Assembly (NCBI GenBank): GCA_963773155.1
Contig: CAVZAB010000018.1
Coordinates: 124,001-188,000, forward strand
Direction of reading: 5' to 3'
DNA: 64,000 nt
From: CAVZAB01 sp963773155
Lineage (GTDB): Bacteria; Pseudomonadota; Alphaproteobacteria; Rhizobiales; Beijerinckiaceae
The notes under the pieces are model-generated. The model saw nothing but the letters and a program-made list of their open reading frames with translations. It did no database searches and was not told the origin of the DNA. Made by a program: the position numbers and the translations under genes. The number at the start of each line of letters is the position of its first letter. The first letter of the stretch is position 1. This document shows positions 20,454-30,641 of this stretch, one piece after another.

Positions 20454-21866
20454 ATGAGCGAAGAAGCCAAGACAACAAGGCGCGCTGACCGCGCTCCGGC
20501 CCCACCCGTGCGCTTTGCCAGCGCCGGCGACGCACGCCGCTACATCGAGACGCACGAATTCAGTCATGTCAAGGTCGGCTTCACCGACGTCGACGGCATA
20601 TTGCGGGGCAAATATATGGCGCGCGACAAGTTCTTCTCGGCCCTGGAAAAGGGCTTCGGTTTCTGCGACGTCGTGGTCGGCTGGGATTCCAACGACCAGC
20701 TCTACGACAATGTCGCCTATACCGGCTGGCATTCTGCCTATCCCGATGCGAGCGTGCGTATCCTGCCGCAGACTGGGCGCGCGATCCCGTTCGAAGGCAA
20801 CCTGCCCTTCTTTCTCTGCGAGCTCGCCGATCGGGCCGAGGCCATTTGCCCGCGCGGCGTGCTGCGGCGGGTGCTCGCCCGCGCCGCCGCCATGGGTTTT
20901 AGCGTCGCCGCGGCCTTCGAATATGAATTCTTTCTCTTCGCGGAAACGCCGCAGAGCGTCCGCGCGAAGGGCTACCGCGATTTGCTGCCGCTGACGCCAG
21001 GCTTTTTCGGCTATTCGGTTTTGCGCAGTTCCGTCCAAAGCGAACTCTACGGCGACCTTCTTGCGCTGTGCGCGCAGATGGACATGCCAATCGAGGGTCT
21101 GCACACGGAAACCGGGCCCGGCGTACTCGAGGCCGCCATCGGCGTCGACGAGGCGCTCCGGGCAGCCGACAAAGCGGTCCTGTTCAAGACCTTCGCCAAG
21201 GTCTTCGCGCAGCGCCGCGGGCTGATGGCAACCTTCATGGCCAAATGGTCGCGCGATTGGCCGGGGCAGAGCGGCCATATTCACCTGTCGCTGCGCGATG
21301 CCAAGGGCAAGCCAGTCTTCCATGACGCCAAGGCCGCCGCCGGCATCAGCCAGACGATGCGCCATTTCGTCGGCGGCCAGCAGGCCTTGCTGCCGTCGGT
21401 TCTGGCGATGATTGCCTCGACTGTGAATTCCTATTCGCGGCTGATCCCCGGCTATTGGGCGCCGACCAGTGCGACCTGGGGCATCGAGAACCGCACCACG
21501 GCACTAAGAATCATCCCCGGCGCCGCCTCGGCGCAGCGGGTCGAATGCCGGATTGCCGCCGCCGATGCGAATCCCTATCTGGCGCTGGCGGCGGCCCTGG
21601 CGAGCGGGTTGTGGGGCATCGAACACAGAATCGAACCGCGGCCGGCAACCGTTGGCAATGCCTATGCGGAAAAACCCGATCCTGACCTGGCTCTGCCGGC
21701 CAATCTGTGGGACGCCGCGCAGAGGCTGCGTGGCTCGCCGGAGGCACGCGCGCTGTTTGGCGAGGCCTTCGTCGAGCATTTCGCGGCAACCCGCGAGTGG
21801 GAGGAGCGCGAATTCCGCAAACACATCACCGATTGGGAATTGGCGCGCTATTTCGAAATCATCTGA
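20454..21866 (+). CDS. Glutamine-synthetase-family ligase (gamma-glutamylamine synthetase type)
   Basis: The protein has 470 residues with a complete GS fold: N-terminal beta-grasp (VKVGFTDVDGILRGKYM), catalytic EYEFFLF, GHIHLSLRD, and RVECRIAAADANPYLALAA near the end. The WGIENRTTALRI segment follows the PuuA/GlnT-like subfamily rather than GlnA. It lacks the adenylylation-site region of GlnA. It probably ligates glutamate to an amine. It is divergent from the FAD oxidase and 18 bp upstream of an Fe-alcohol dehydrogenase, so an amine or amino-alcohol catabolic unit is likely. The specific amine is unknown. Confidence 0.86.
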   Translation: MSEEAKTTRRADRAPAPPVRFASAGDARRYIETHEFSHVKVGFTDVDGILRGKYMARDKFFSALEKGFGFCDVVVGWDSNDQLYDNVAYTGWHSAYPDASVRILPQTGRAIPFEGNLPFFLCELADRAEAICPRGVLRRVLARAAAMGFSVAAAFEYEFFLFAETPQSVRAKGYRDLLPLTPGFFGYSVLRSSVQSELYGDLLALCAQMDMPIEGLHTETGPGVLEAAIGVDEALRAADKAVLFKTFAKVFAQRRGLMATFMAKWSRDWPGQSGHIHLSLRDAKGKPVFHDAKAAAGISQTMRHFVGGQQALLPSVLAMIASTVNSYSRLIPGYWAPTSATWGIENRTTALRIIPGAASAQRVECRIAAADANPYLALAAALASGLWGIEHRIEPRPATVGNAYAEKPDPDLALPANLWDAAQRLRGSPEARALFGEAFVEHFAATREWEEREFRKHITDWELARYFEII

Positions 21867-21884
21867 TCAGCCGGGAAACAGACC

Positions 21885-23037
21885 ATGGACCTTATCGCGA
21901 CGTGGAACTATCCGACCCAGATCGCCTTTGGCGCCGGTCGCATCGGCACGCTCGCCGAAACCTGCCGCGCCGCCGGCCTCAACCGGCCGCTTCTCGTCAC
22001 CGATTCCGGGCTTGCCAAATCGGCCATGATCGCCGAGGCCCTGGCCCGCAACGCGGCGCTCGGCCTGCCGACCGGACTGTTCAGCGCGGTCAAATCGAAT
22101 CCGACCTCCGCCAATGTCGCCGACGGGATAGCCGTCATGCGCAAGGGCGGCCATGATGGGGTGATTGCCTTTGGCGGCGGCAGCGCGCTCGACGCCGGTA
22201 AGGCGATTGCCTTTCTTGCCCATCAGAACTCGACCGATCTGGGATTTCGAGGATCTCGGCAGCAATTGGCAACGTGCCGATCCCGCCGCGATCCGGCCGA
22301 CGGTCGCGGTCCCGACCACGGCCGGTACCGGCTCGGAAGTCGGCCGCGTGTCGGTGATCACCGATGAGGCGACGCGGACCAAGCGTCTGATTTTCCACCC
22401 GCGCATCCTGCCGGTTGCGGTGATTGCCGATCCGCAGTTGACGCTCGGCGTACCGGCCGGCCTGACGGCGGCGACCGGCATGGATGCGCTCGCCCATTGT
22501 CTCGAGGCCTATTGCGCCCCCTCCTTTCATCCGATGGCCGACGGCATTGCGCTCGAGGGCATGCGGCTAATCCGCATCGCCCTGCCGCGCGCCGTTCATG
22601 CCGGCGGCGACCTTGAGGCGCGGGCGCTGATGATGGCGGCGGCCACGATGGGCGCCGTTGCCTTTCAAAAGGGCCTCGGCGCCATCCATGCGCTGTCGCA
22701 CCCGCTCGGCGCCCTTTACGACGCCCACCACGGACTGTTGAACGGCATATTGATACCCTATGTGCTCGCCTTCAATCGGCCAGCCGTCGAAGATAAGATG
22801 GTGCGGCTTGCGACCTATCTCGGCTTGCCGGGCCATGGATTCGATGCCGTGCTGACCTGGATCGTCGCTTTGCGCCGCGAACTGGGCCTGCCCGACAAGC
22901 TGCGCCAGCTTGGCATCGACGCCGCCGAGACCGACCGGATCATCGCCGCGGCGCTGGTCGATCCGACGGCGCCCACCAATCCCGTCAAATTGGAAGCAGA
23001 GCCGCTGCGCGAGCTGTTCCTGACGGCGCTCGGCTAG
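21885..23037 (+). CDS. Iron-containing alcohol dehydrogenase (one frameshift as read)
   Basis: The product is about 383 residues of the group III Fe-ADH family. The NAD motif GGGSALDAGKAIA, the VPTTAGTGSE segment and the metal ligands in HALSHPLGALYDAHHGLLNG are all present. One extra base near 22230 splits it: the first ~115 residues are in one frame and the rest in the next. It follows the GS-like ligase by 18 bp and is probably co-transcribed. An amino-alcohol or aldehyde/alcohol interconversion in the same pathway is plausible but inferred from position. Confidence 0.84.
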
Positions 23038-23075
23038 CTGGCCGGCGACGGCCAAACTTTGGGCTGAACGCCTAA

Positions 23076-24516
23076 CTTGCCGGCACAGGGTGGCGCGGCG
23101 CCTTTCATGCGCTTGTTGGCGAGAACGGCGCTGGCAAGTCGACGCTGGTCAAGTGCATTATGGGCTTCTACGCATCCGACACCGGCTCGGTGCTGCTCGA
23201 CGACGAGGAGGTCTTGGTCCGCAGTCCGCGCGACGCGCGCGCCCAGGGCATCGGCATGGTCTACCAGCACTTTACGCTGGTTCCCTCGCTGACCGCGGCA
23301 GAAAACCTGGTCATCAGCCGGGCCGATACGCCGGCTATCATCGATTGGTCAAGCGAGCGCAAACGGCTCGTCGCCTTTCTCGAGCGCATGCCCTTGCGCG
23401 GCCCGCTCGACCAACTGGTGAGCGAGCTTGTCGCCGGCGAAAAGCAGAAGCCCGAGATTTTGAAACTGCTCTATCTCGATCAGCGCTTTCTCATTCTCGA
23501 CGAGCCGACGTCGGTTCTCACCCCGGCCGAGGCCGACGAAATTCTCGAGCGGCTGAAGGCAATGGCCGGGCGCCAGGAGATCACCGGATTGATGATCACC
23601 CACAAGTTTCGCGAAGTGACGGCCTTTGCCGACACGCTGAGCGTCCTGCGGCGCGGTCGCCGGGTCGGCGGCGGCAAAGTCACCGACATGACGACCGAGG
23701 ACATGGCCGAGCTGATGATCGGTGATACCAGGCTGCGCGAGGGGGCCAAGCGGGCGCCGCTGCAAAAGCATTCCCGAACGGTGCTCGAACTCGCCGGGCT
23801 CTTTTGCCGAAAGCGACGCCGGGCAATTGGCGCTCGATGCGATCAGCCTGACGGTGAAGTCCGGCGAAATCGTCGGCATAGCCGGCGTCTCGGGCAACGG
23901 TCAGAGTGCCCTCGTCGAAGTTCTCTCGGGTCAAAGGCGACTGAAGAGCGGTCAGATCTTCATCAACGACCAACCGTTCGAGCCGACCCGTGCGGCCTAT
24001 GACCGGTTCAAGGTCTTCGGATTGCCCGAGGAGCCGTTGAAGAATGCCACGGTTGCCAAAATGTCCGTGTCGGAAAACATGGCGTTCCGAGACTTCGACA
24101 AGCCGCCAATCGCCCATTGGGGCTGGTGGCTGTCACGTGGCCCAATGCGCCGACGGGCTGACGAATTGATCGCCCGCTATCGAATCAAGACGCCCTCGGC
24201 CGACGCGCCGATCGAAAATCTCTCGGGGGGCAATGTGCAACGAACGGTGCTGGCCCGCGAATTGTCCGGCCGGGTCGACGTGCTGATCCTCGCCAATCCC
24301 TGTTTCGGCCTCGACTTTGCGCCGGTCGCCGACATTCGCGCCCAGATCATAGAACAGCGCAATCGCGGCGCCGCTTTCTTCTGGTGTCGGAGACTCGACG
24401 AAATTCTCGAACTTGCCGATCGCGTCGCCGTCATGTCCGGCGGCCGGCTCACCTATGTCGCGCCGCTCGCCGAAACGGATCGCGCGACGATCGGCAAATA
24501 TATGGCGGGGCACTGA
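23076..24516 (+). pseudogene. Sugar/nucleoside-type ABC transporter ATPase (COG3845/YufO-like), 5'-truncated and frameshifted
   Basis: Two ABC cassettes are recognisable. The first opens abruptly at HALVGENGAGKSTLVK (Walker A), with a stop codon only nine codons before it and no room for the usual ~35 N-terminal residues. Its signature is altered (VAGEKQKPEIL instead of the LSVGEQQ pattern), though Walker B FLILDEPTSVL is good. A frameshift near 23810 leads into cassette two: GVSGNGQSALVEVLSG, NLSGGNVQR and NPCFGLDF. Near 24370-24400 a local double shift garbles a VSEDLDE-type segment. No permease or binding-protein gene is next to it. It looks like a true remnant of an importer. Confidence 0.82.
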
Positions 24517-24828
24517 CGGCGGCGGATGGGATGCGCCAATTGAGGCCACCGCCGAACGCGAATTTCGAGACGCGGACAGCCGGGGGTTTTTTGGGAAGCG
24601 GTCCGCGAGGACCAGGGCGAGACCATTCCCTGCTTCGCGCGGCTGCGGCGGAAAATCGAGGTCTAACGGCAGTTCTCCAGCCCTCTATCGTGCGGACAGG
24701 GCAGTTGCTGCCCACAGCGGCCAACTTTCGCCGGGCACCGATCATCAACCGTCGCGGCGGCCCTCGCCACGGCAAGGCTTTTGCTTTACTTGGCTAGGAC
24801 TGGGCAAGCATCAACGCAACGGGTTCGC
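24517..24828. other. 312-bp gap with no recognised gene
   Basis: The open frames here look like chance reading of GC-rich DNA. One frame, after removing a single shift near 24591, gives a short plausible C-terminal tail ending in a TAA near 24666, which may be a relic of a gene formerly downstream of the ABC ATPase. It was not recognised. The promoter of the following three-gene operon must lie here, since the ABC remnant is unlikely to drive it. No clear terminator hairpin was seen. Confidence 0.4.
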
Positions 24829-27800
24829 ATGGCAATTCTCACCGCATTGCAGCATACGACCCGCTATCTGTATGACCGGCCGGTCCAGCTTGGTCCGCAA
24901 ACGGTGCGCCTGCGCCCGGCGCCGCATTGCCGGACCAAAGTGCCCAGCTATTCGCTGAAAATCGTCCCGGCCAATCATTTCATCAATTGGCAACAGGACC
25001 CGCATGGCAATTGGATTGCCCGTCTGGTCTTTCCGGAGCGGACCGAGGAATTCTCCGTCATCGTCGATTTGACGGCAGAATTGGCGGTCTTCAATCCGTT
25101 CGATTTCTTCGTCGAGGATTATGCCGGCAACTTTCCCTTCACCTATGCCGACCATTTGCGCGCCGACATTTCGGCCTATAGCGAGCCCGAGCCGGCTGGT
25201 CCGTTATTGCGCCGTTTCCTGGCCGGCCTGCCGAACGCGGCGCCAAGCACCGTCGATTTCCTGGTCGACCTCAATCGACGCGTGCATGAAGCGATCCGCT
25301 ATGTCGTTCGACTCGACCCCGGCGTTCAAAAGGTCGAGGAGACTCTGGCGGTTGCCGCGGGTTCGTGCCGCGACAGCGGCTGGCTGCTGGTTCAGGTGCT
25401 GCGCCACCTCGGACTCGCGGCGCGCTTTGTCTCCGGCTATCTGATTCAGCTGCGGCCGGACCAGCCCTCGCTCGATGGACCCTCGGGTACCGACCGCGAC
25501 TTCACCGACCTGCACGCTTGGGCCGAGGTCTATATTCCCGGCGCCGGCTGGGTCGGCCTCGATCCGACCTCCGGGCTTTTCTGCGGCGAGGGTCATTTGC
25601 CGCTGGCGGCGACCCCGCATTATCAATCGGCGGCGCCGATTTCGGGTGTTGTCGAACCGGCGCATGTCGATTTTTCCTTCGACATGCATGTCTCGCGCAT
25701 CGAGGAGCGGCCGCGGGTGACCGCGCCCTTCTCGGACGAGGCCTGGAGCGCGTTGTCGGCGCTGGGCGAGCGCATTGATGCCGATCTTCGCGCCCAAGAC
25801 GTGCGGCTGACCATGGGGGGCGAGCCGACCTTCGTCTCGATCGACGATTACGAGGCTGCCGAGTGGAACACGGCGGCGGTCGGCCCGGCCAAAAGGGAGC
25901 GGGCCGACATCCTGATCCGGCGTTTGCGCAGCGCCTTTGCGCCAGGCGGCTTCCTGCATTACGGGCAAGGCAAATGGTATCCGGGTAAATCGTTGCCGCG
26001 GTGGACCTTTGCGCTCTATTGGCGGGCCGACGGCAAACCGATCTGGCGCGACCCCGCCTTGATTGCGGCGGAAGCGTCGACGGGCGCGGCTTCGATTGCC
26101 TCGGCCAAACAGATGATCGATGGAATCGCGAGGCGGCTCGAACTCGAACCCGACTATGTGATGCCGGCCTTCGAGGATCCGGCGCAGTGGATTTTGAAGG
26201 AAGCCGGCCTGCCCGAGAATGTCACGGCCGCCGACAGCAAGCTCGAGGATCCCGAAGAACGCGCCCGAATCGCCCGCGTCTTCGAACGCGGGCTCGCCGA
26301 ACCCTCGGCCTTCGTCTTGCCGGTGCAGCGCTGGAACAGCCCGGCCCGTAAGGCCGGCTGGATTAGTCAGAAATGGCCGTTCCGGCGCGATCGCCTGTTT
26401 CTGGTGCCCGGCGATTCACCGGTTGGTTATCGGCTGCCGTTGAACGCCCTGCCCTGGGTTTCGCCGGAATCCTATCCCCATGTCATGCCGCGCGACCCGT
26501 TCGAGGAAGCCGCCGATCTTGCCGACCCGGACCTTTTGGCGCAGGCCTTTCGCCAGGCGGCCGAGGCTCAGACACCGCGCGGCGAACGCATTGAGCAGCA
26601 GATCGGCGAGGACGCCAATGCGGTGCGTACCGCGCTCAGCGTCGAGCCACGCGACGGCCGGCTGTGCGTTTTCATGCCGCCTTTGGCCCGGCTCGAGGAT
26701 TATGTCGAATTGATCGCGGCGATCGAGGCGACCGCCAGAGATCTGGCCGCGCCGGTTCATGTCGAGGGCTATCCGCCGCCGGGCGATCCGCGTCTTCATG
26801 TCATCAAGGTTACGCCGGATCCCGGCGTGATCGAGGTAAATGTCCATCCCGCCGCCACCTGGCGAGACTGCGTGGAGACGACGACCAGACTCTACGCCGA
26901 GGCGAAGCTCAGTCGACTGGGGACGGAGAAATTCATGATGGACGGGCGCCACACCGGCACCGGTGGCGGCAATCACGTCGTCGTCGGTGGTGCCGTCCCC
27001 GCCGACAGCCCCTTTCTGCGCCGCCCCGACCTGGTGCGCAGCCTCATTCTCTATTGGCAGCGCCATCCCTCGCTCTCCTATTTGTTTTCGGGACTCTTCA
27101 TCGGCCCGACCAGTCAGGCGCCGCGGATCGACGAGGCCCGCCACGACGCGCTCTACGAACTGGAAATCGCTTTTTCCGGCATCCCCGATCCGCAACCGGG
27201 CCGGACGCCGCGCCCCTGGCTGGTTGATCGCTTGTTTCGCAATCTCCTGACCGATGTCTCCGGCAACACCCACCGGGTCGAAATCTGCATCGACAAATTG
27301 TTCTCGCCGGAGGGACCGACTGGCCGGCTTGGCCTGGTTGAATTCCGCTCCTTCGAAATGCCGCCGGATGCACGGATGAGCCTTGCCCAGCAATTGCTGC
27401 TGCGCGCCCTGATTGCCTGGATGTTTCGCGAGCCGCAGTCCGGCGGCTTCGTCCGCTGGGGGACTTCGCTGCATGACCGCTTCATGCTGCCCTATTTCGT
27501 CTGGGCGGATTTCAAGGACGTTCTCGCCGATCTTGCCCGGGCCGGCTTTCCCTTCGACGCCGCCTGGTTCGAGGCGCAGCGCGAATTCCGGTTTCCGCTC
27601 TATGGCCAGGTCGAGCATGGCGGCGTCAAGCTTGAGCTACGCCAGGCGCTCGAACCCTGGCACGTCCTTGGCGAGGAGGGGCGGGCGGGCGGCACCGTGC
27701 GCTATGTCGATTCCTCGGTCGAGCGGCTGCAAGCCAGAGTCGAAGGCCTCAATGAACAACGCCACCACGTCACCTGCAATGGCCGCCGGCTGCCGCTGAC

Positions 27801-28155
27801 CGCCACCGGCCGGCGCGGCGAATATGTTGCTGGGGTCCGCTACAAGGCCTGGCAGCCGCCGACTGGCCTGCATCCGACATTGCCGGTGCATGCGCCGCTG
27901 ACCTTCGATGTCATCGACGCCTGGAGCCGGCGCTCGATGGGCGGCTGCGTCTATCATGTAACCCATCCCGGCGGACGCAATTACGAAACCTTCCCGGTCA
28001 ATTCCTATGAGGCCGAGGCGCGCCGCCTGGCACGCTTCCAGGATCATGGCCACACGCCCGGCCCGCCGCCTATCGCGGCGCTTGAGCGCAGCGAAGATTT
28101 CCCGACGACGCTCGATCTGCGCCGGCGAGCGCACGAGGAAGGCGGATTGGCGTGA
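24829..28155 (+). CDS. Transglutaminase-like / DUF2126 fusion protein
   Basis: The protein has 1108 residues and is intact. The N-terminal ~290 residues are a bacterial transglutaminase-like region. It has the nucleophile in AGSCRDSGWLL (Cys about 179), the His in DLHAWAEVY and the Asp in GLDPTSG. From about residue 320 the DUF2126 domain runs to the end, with LTMGGEPTFVS and MDGRHTGTGGGNHV. The function of DUF2126 is unknown. The fusion and the next two genes form a recurrent bacterial set predicted by comparative genomics to ligate and cleave peptide-like amide bonds. The ATG at 24829 is chosen as the first codon of the conserved domain. The stop overlaps the next start by 4 bp (GTGA). Confidence 0.92.
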   Translation: MAILTALQHTTRYLYDRPVQLGPQTVRLRPAPHCRTKVPSYSLKIVPANHFINWQQDPHGNWIARLVFPERTEEFSVIVDLTAELAVFNPFDFFVEDYAGNFPFTYADHLRADISAYSEPEPAGPLLRRFLAGLPNAAPSTVDFLVDLNRRVHEAIRYVVRLDPGVQKVEETLAVAAGSCRDSGWLLVQVLRHLGLAARFVSGYLIQLRPDQPSLDGPSGTDRDFTDLHAWAEVYIPGAGWVGLDPTSGLFCGEGHLPLAATPHYQSAAPISGVVEPAHVDFSFDMHVSRIEERPRVTAPFSDEAWSALSALGERIDADLRAQDVRLTMGGEPTFVSIDDYEAAEWNTAAVGPAKRERADILIRRLRSAFAPGGFLHYGQGKWYPGKSLPRWTFALYWRADGKPIWRDPALIAAEASTGAASIASAKQMIDGIARRLELEPDYVMPAFEDPAQWILKEAGLPENVTAADSKLEDPEERARIARVFERGLAEPSAFVLPVQRWNSPARKAGWISQKWPFRRDRLFLVPGDSPVGYRLPLNALPWVSPESYPHVMPRDPFEEAADLADPDLLAQAFRQAAEAQTPRGERIEQQIGEDANAVRTALSVEPRDGRLCVFMPPLARLEDYVELIAAIEATARDLAAPVHVEGYPPPGDPRLHVIKVTPDPGVIEVNVHPAATWRDCVETTTRLYAEAKLSRLGTEKFMMDGRHTGTGGGNHVVVGGAVPADSPFLRRPDLVRSLILYWQRHPSLSYLFSGLFIGPTSQAPRIDEARHDALYELEIAFSGIPDPQPGRTPRPWLVDRLFRNLLTDVSGNTHRVEICIDKLFSPEGPTGRLGLVEFRSFEMPPDARMSLAQQLLLRALIAWMFREPQSGGFVRWGTSLHDRFMLPYFVWADFKDVLADLARAGFPFDAAWFEAQREFRFPLYGQVEHGGVKLELRQALEPWHVLGEEGRAGGTVRYVDSSVERLQARVEGLNEQRHHVTCNGRRLPLTATGRRGEYVAGVRYKAWQPPTGLHPTLPVHAPLTFDVIDAWSRRSMGGCVYHVTHPGGRNYETFPVNSYEAEARRLARFQDHGHTPGPPPIAALERSEDFPTTLDLRRRAHEEGGLA

Positions 28156-30641
28156 ACGGCCGCGCCAACCAGGCGGCGCCGGCGCCGGTGTTTGCCGGCG
28201 CCTACCGGCCGCTGGCGGGGGTGCATGACGAATTGATCGATCGCGCCGGCACGGTGCGGGCGCCCTATCAGGCCTTCCTCGCGGCGGCGCAGGCGCTGGG
28301 CCCCGCCGAATTGCAGCACCGCTTCGACGCCGCCGATCGGCATCTGCGGGATTCCGGCGTCTATTATCGCGTCTATGATGATGCCGCCGGGGCGGAGCGA
28401 ACCTGGCCGCTCAGCCATGTGCCACTGATCCTGGCCCAAGCCGAATGGCAGCAGCTGGCGGAAGGCGTGATCGAGCGTGCGATCGTTCTCGAAGCGGTCC
28501 TGGACGATCTCTACGGCAAGGCGGAGCTGGTGTCGCAGGGTGTCCTGCCGGCCGCGGTCGTCGCCGGCAGTCCAGAATTCCTGCGGCCTTTGGTCGGCGC
28601 GGCGCCAGCTGGCGCGACCCGCCTCTATCTCTATGCCGTCGATCTCGGCCGCGGCCCGGACGGTCGATGGTGGGTGCTCGGCGACCGCGCCCAGGCGCCG
28701 TCCGGCGCCGGCTATGCACTCGAAAACCGCATCGCTCTGGCGCGCGCCCTGCCCGACATCTACCGCTCTTTGCGGGTCGAGCGGCTGGCCGGGTTCTTTC
28801 AGGCCTTTCGCGGTGAATTGGCCGCCCATAACCGGCACGAGGATGCCCGCATCTGCCTCTTGACCCCTGGGCCGATGAACGAGACCTATTTCGAGCATGC
28901 CTATCTCGCCCGCTACCTCGGTTTTCTCCTGGTCGAGGGCGAGGACCTAACGGTGCGCGGCGATCATCTGTATGTGCGCACCGTTTCCGGGCTGAAGCGG
29001 GCCGATGTCGTCTGGCGGCGGCTCGATTTGGATTTTGCCGATCCGCTCGAGCTCAACGCCCGTTCGCGGCTTGGCGTTCCGGGGCTCGTTCGGGTCGTCC
29101 GCAACGGCGCCGTAGTGCTCGCCAACGCCTTGGGATCAGGCCTGGTGGAGACGCCGGGCCTGATGAGTTTCCTGCCGGCGCTCGGCCGCCGCATCCTGGG
29201 CAGGGAGCTTTCGCTCGCCAATGTCGCGACCTGGTGGTGCGGCCAGCAGCACGAGCGTGACTATGTTCTTGCCAATCTTGACGAACTCATCGTATCGCCG
29301 GCGCTTGCCGCGGCCGTACCCGGGGTCCTGCCGGCCGGCGGCGTGCTGGGTGGCGGGCTCAGCGCCGGTGAGCGCGTTCGGCTGGTCAAGGCGATGCAGC
29401 GCCGCGGCGGCGACTTTGTCGGCCAAGAGATTGTCCGTCTGTCGACCATGCCGGCCTGGGTCAATGGGGCGTTGCAGCCGCGGCCATTCATCATGCGTCT
29501 GTTCGTCGCCAGAACCGGGGCCGGCTGGACCGTGATGCCCGGCGGCTTTTGCCGGGTGTCCGACGGTTCCGACGTGCGCGCCGTGACCATGCAGGATGGC
29601 GGCCGGTCGGCCGACGTCTGGGTGCTATCGGAAAAGCCGGTCGTCGAGACCTCGCTTTTGCCCTCGCCAGACAATGTCGCTGTCCGCCGCTTCACCGGAT
29701 CGCTGCCGAGCCGTGCAGCCGACAATCTGTTCTGGCTCGCCCGCTACCTGGAGCGGGCCGAGGCGATCCTGCGGATCCTGAGGGCGCTGCTTGCGCGGCT
29801 AGGCGAGGCCGAGGGATCGCGCGGGCCTGTCGCCCAGCAACTCCTGCTTTTGCTCGAGGCCTGGGGCGCCAGCAATCCGGAGGCCGCGCGCGAAGCACCG
29901 GGCCTGATTGTCGGCCGCTGTCTGCATCAGCGCCTGCCAAGTGGTGCTCTGCCACGCCTTGTCGGATCGGCGCGGGCTGCCGCCTCGGCGATTCGCGATC
30001 GCTTTTCGCCGGATGCCTGGCGTGCCCTCAACGATCTGGTCGCCTTGATCGACCATCCCGAACTCGAGCGCTCCACGGAAGCCGAATTGTTCGAGCGGAT
30101 CAATCACGCCCTGCAGATCATCGCCGCCTTTTCGGGGCTCGCCCAGGAGAATATGAATCGGCTGAACGGCTGGCGGTTTCTCGAAATCGGCCGGCGCGTC
30201 GAGCGGGCCGTCGACACCTGCCGTTTCGTCCGCCAGCTCGCCTTCGCCGACGCTCCGGTCGAGGCGCTCGATGCGCTGCTCGAACTGGGCGACAGCCAGA
30301 TCACTTACCGGCTGCGCTATGTTATGGTTGCAGCCCACGCACCGGTGGTCGACCTATTGGTGCTTGACACCAACAATCCTCGCTCGGTTGCCTTTCAAGT
30401 CGAGCGCATCGACAATCACCTGTCGCATTTGCCGGGGCGCCGGCAGGACGGGCACCTCTCGCCAGCCGAGCGGGCGAGCACGATGCTGCTTGCCGAATTG
30501 CGCAGCGCCGAGGCCGGGCAAATCGATCAGCGCCAATTGCAGGCGAGCGAGCGGGCGCTTATGCATATTTCCGACGAGATCGGCCTGCGCTATTTCACCC
30601 ATCGCGATCGCCCGGATGTCGGATGGGAGGGGCAGGGGTGA
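28152..30641 (+). CDS. Circularly permuted ATP-grasp (DUF404/DUF407) fused to alpha-E domain (DUF403)
   Basis: The protein has 829 residues and is intact. Residues ~1-490 form the circularly permuted type-2 ATP-grasp region (for example LLTPGPMNETYFEHAYLAR and GDHLYVRTVSGLKRADVVWR). From ~520 onward the all-helical alpha-E domain begins RAADNLFWLARYLERAEA. ATP-grasp enzymes join an acid to an amine through an acyl-phosphate; here neither substrate is known. The GTG start at 28152 overlaps the upstream stop, and its own stop overlaps the next GTG at 30638. Production of the three proteins is therefore likely to be coupled in fixed ratio. Confidence 0.92.
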   Translation: MNGRANQAAPAPVFAGAYRPLAGVHDELIDRAGTVRAPYQAFLAAAQALGPAELQHRFDAADRHLRDSGVYYRVYDDAAGAERTWPLSHVPLILAQAEWQQLAEGVIERAIVLEAVLDDLYGKAELVSQGVLPAAVVAGSPEFLRPLVGAAPAGATRLYLYAVDLGRGPDGRWWVLGDRAQAPSGAGYALENRIALARALPDIYRSLRVERLAGFFQAFRGELAAHNRHEDARICLLTPGPMNETYFEHAYLARYLGFLLVEGEDLTVRGDHLYVRTVSGLKRADVVWRRLDLDFADPLELNARSRLGVPGLVRVVRNGAVVLANALGSGLVETPGLMSFLPALGRRILGRELSLANVATWWCGQQHERDYVLANLDELIVSPALAAAVPGVLPAGGVLGGGLSAGERVRLVKAMQRRGGDFVGQEIVRLSTMPAWVNGALQPRPFIMRLFVARTGAGWTVMPGGFCRVSDGSDVRAVTMQDGGRSADVWVLSEKPVVETSLLPSPDNVAVRRFTGSLPSRAADNLFWLARYLERAEAILRILRALLARLGEAEGSRGPVAQQLLLLLEAWGASNPEAAREAPGLIVGRCLHQRLPSGALPRLVGSARAAASAIRDRFSPDAWRALNDLVALIDHPELERSTEAELFERINHALQIIAAFSGLAQENMNRLNGWRFLEIGRRVERAVDTCRFVRQLAFADAPVEALDALLELGDSQITYRLRYVMVAAHAPVVDLLVLDTNNPRSVAFQVERIDNHLSHLPGRRQDGHLSPAERASTMLLAELRSAEAGQIDQRQLQASERALMHISDEIGLRYFTHRDRPDVGWEGQG

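Noticed and set aside
24517..24828. A 137-codon plus-strand open frame before the DUF2126 operon
   Set aside because: Low-complexity Arg/Gly/Pro translation, no ribosome binding site, and it overlaps the ABC remnant; not a credible gene.
26416..27618. 400-codon minus-strand open frame inside the DUF2126 gene
   Set aside because: Antisense shadow; the sense strand encodes an intact 1108-residue protein with catalytic motifs.
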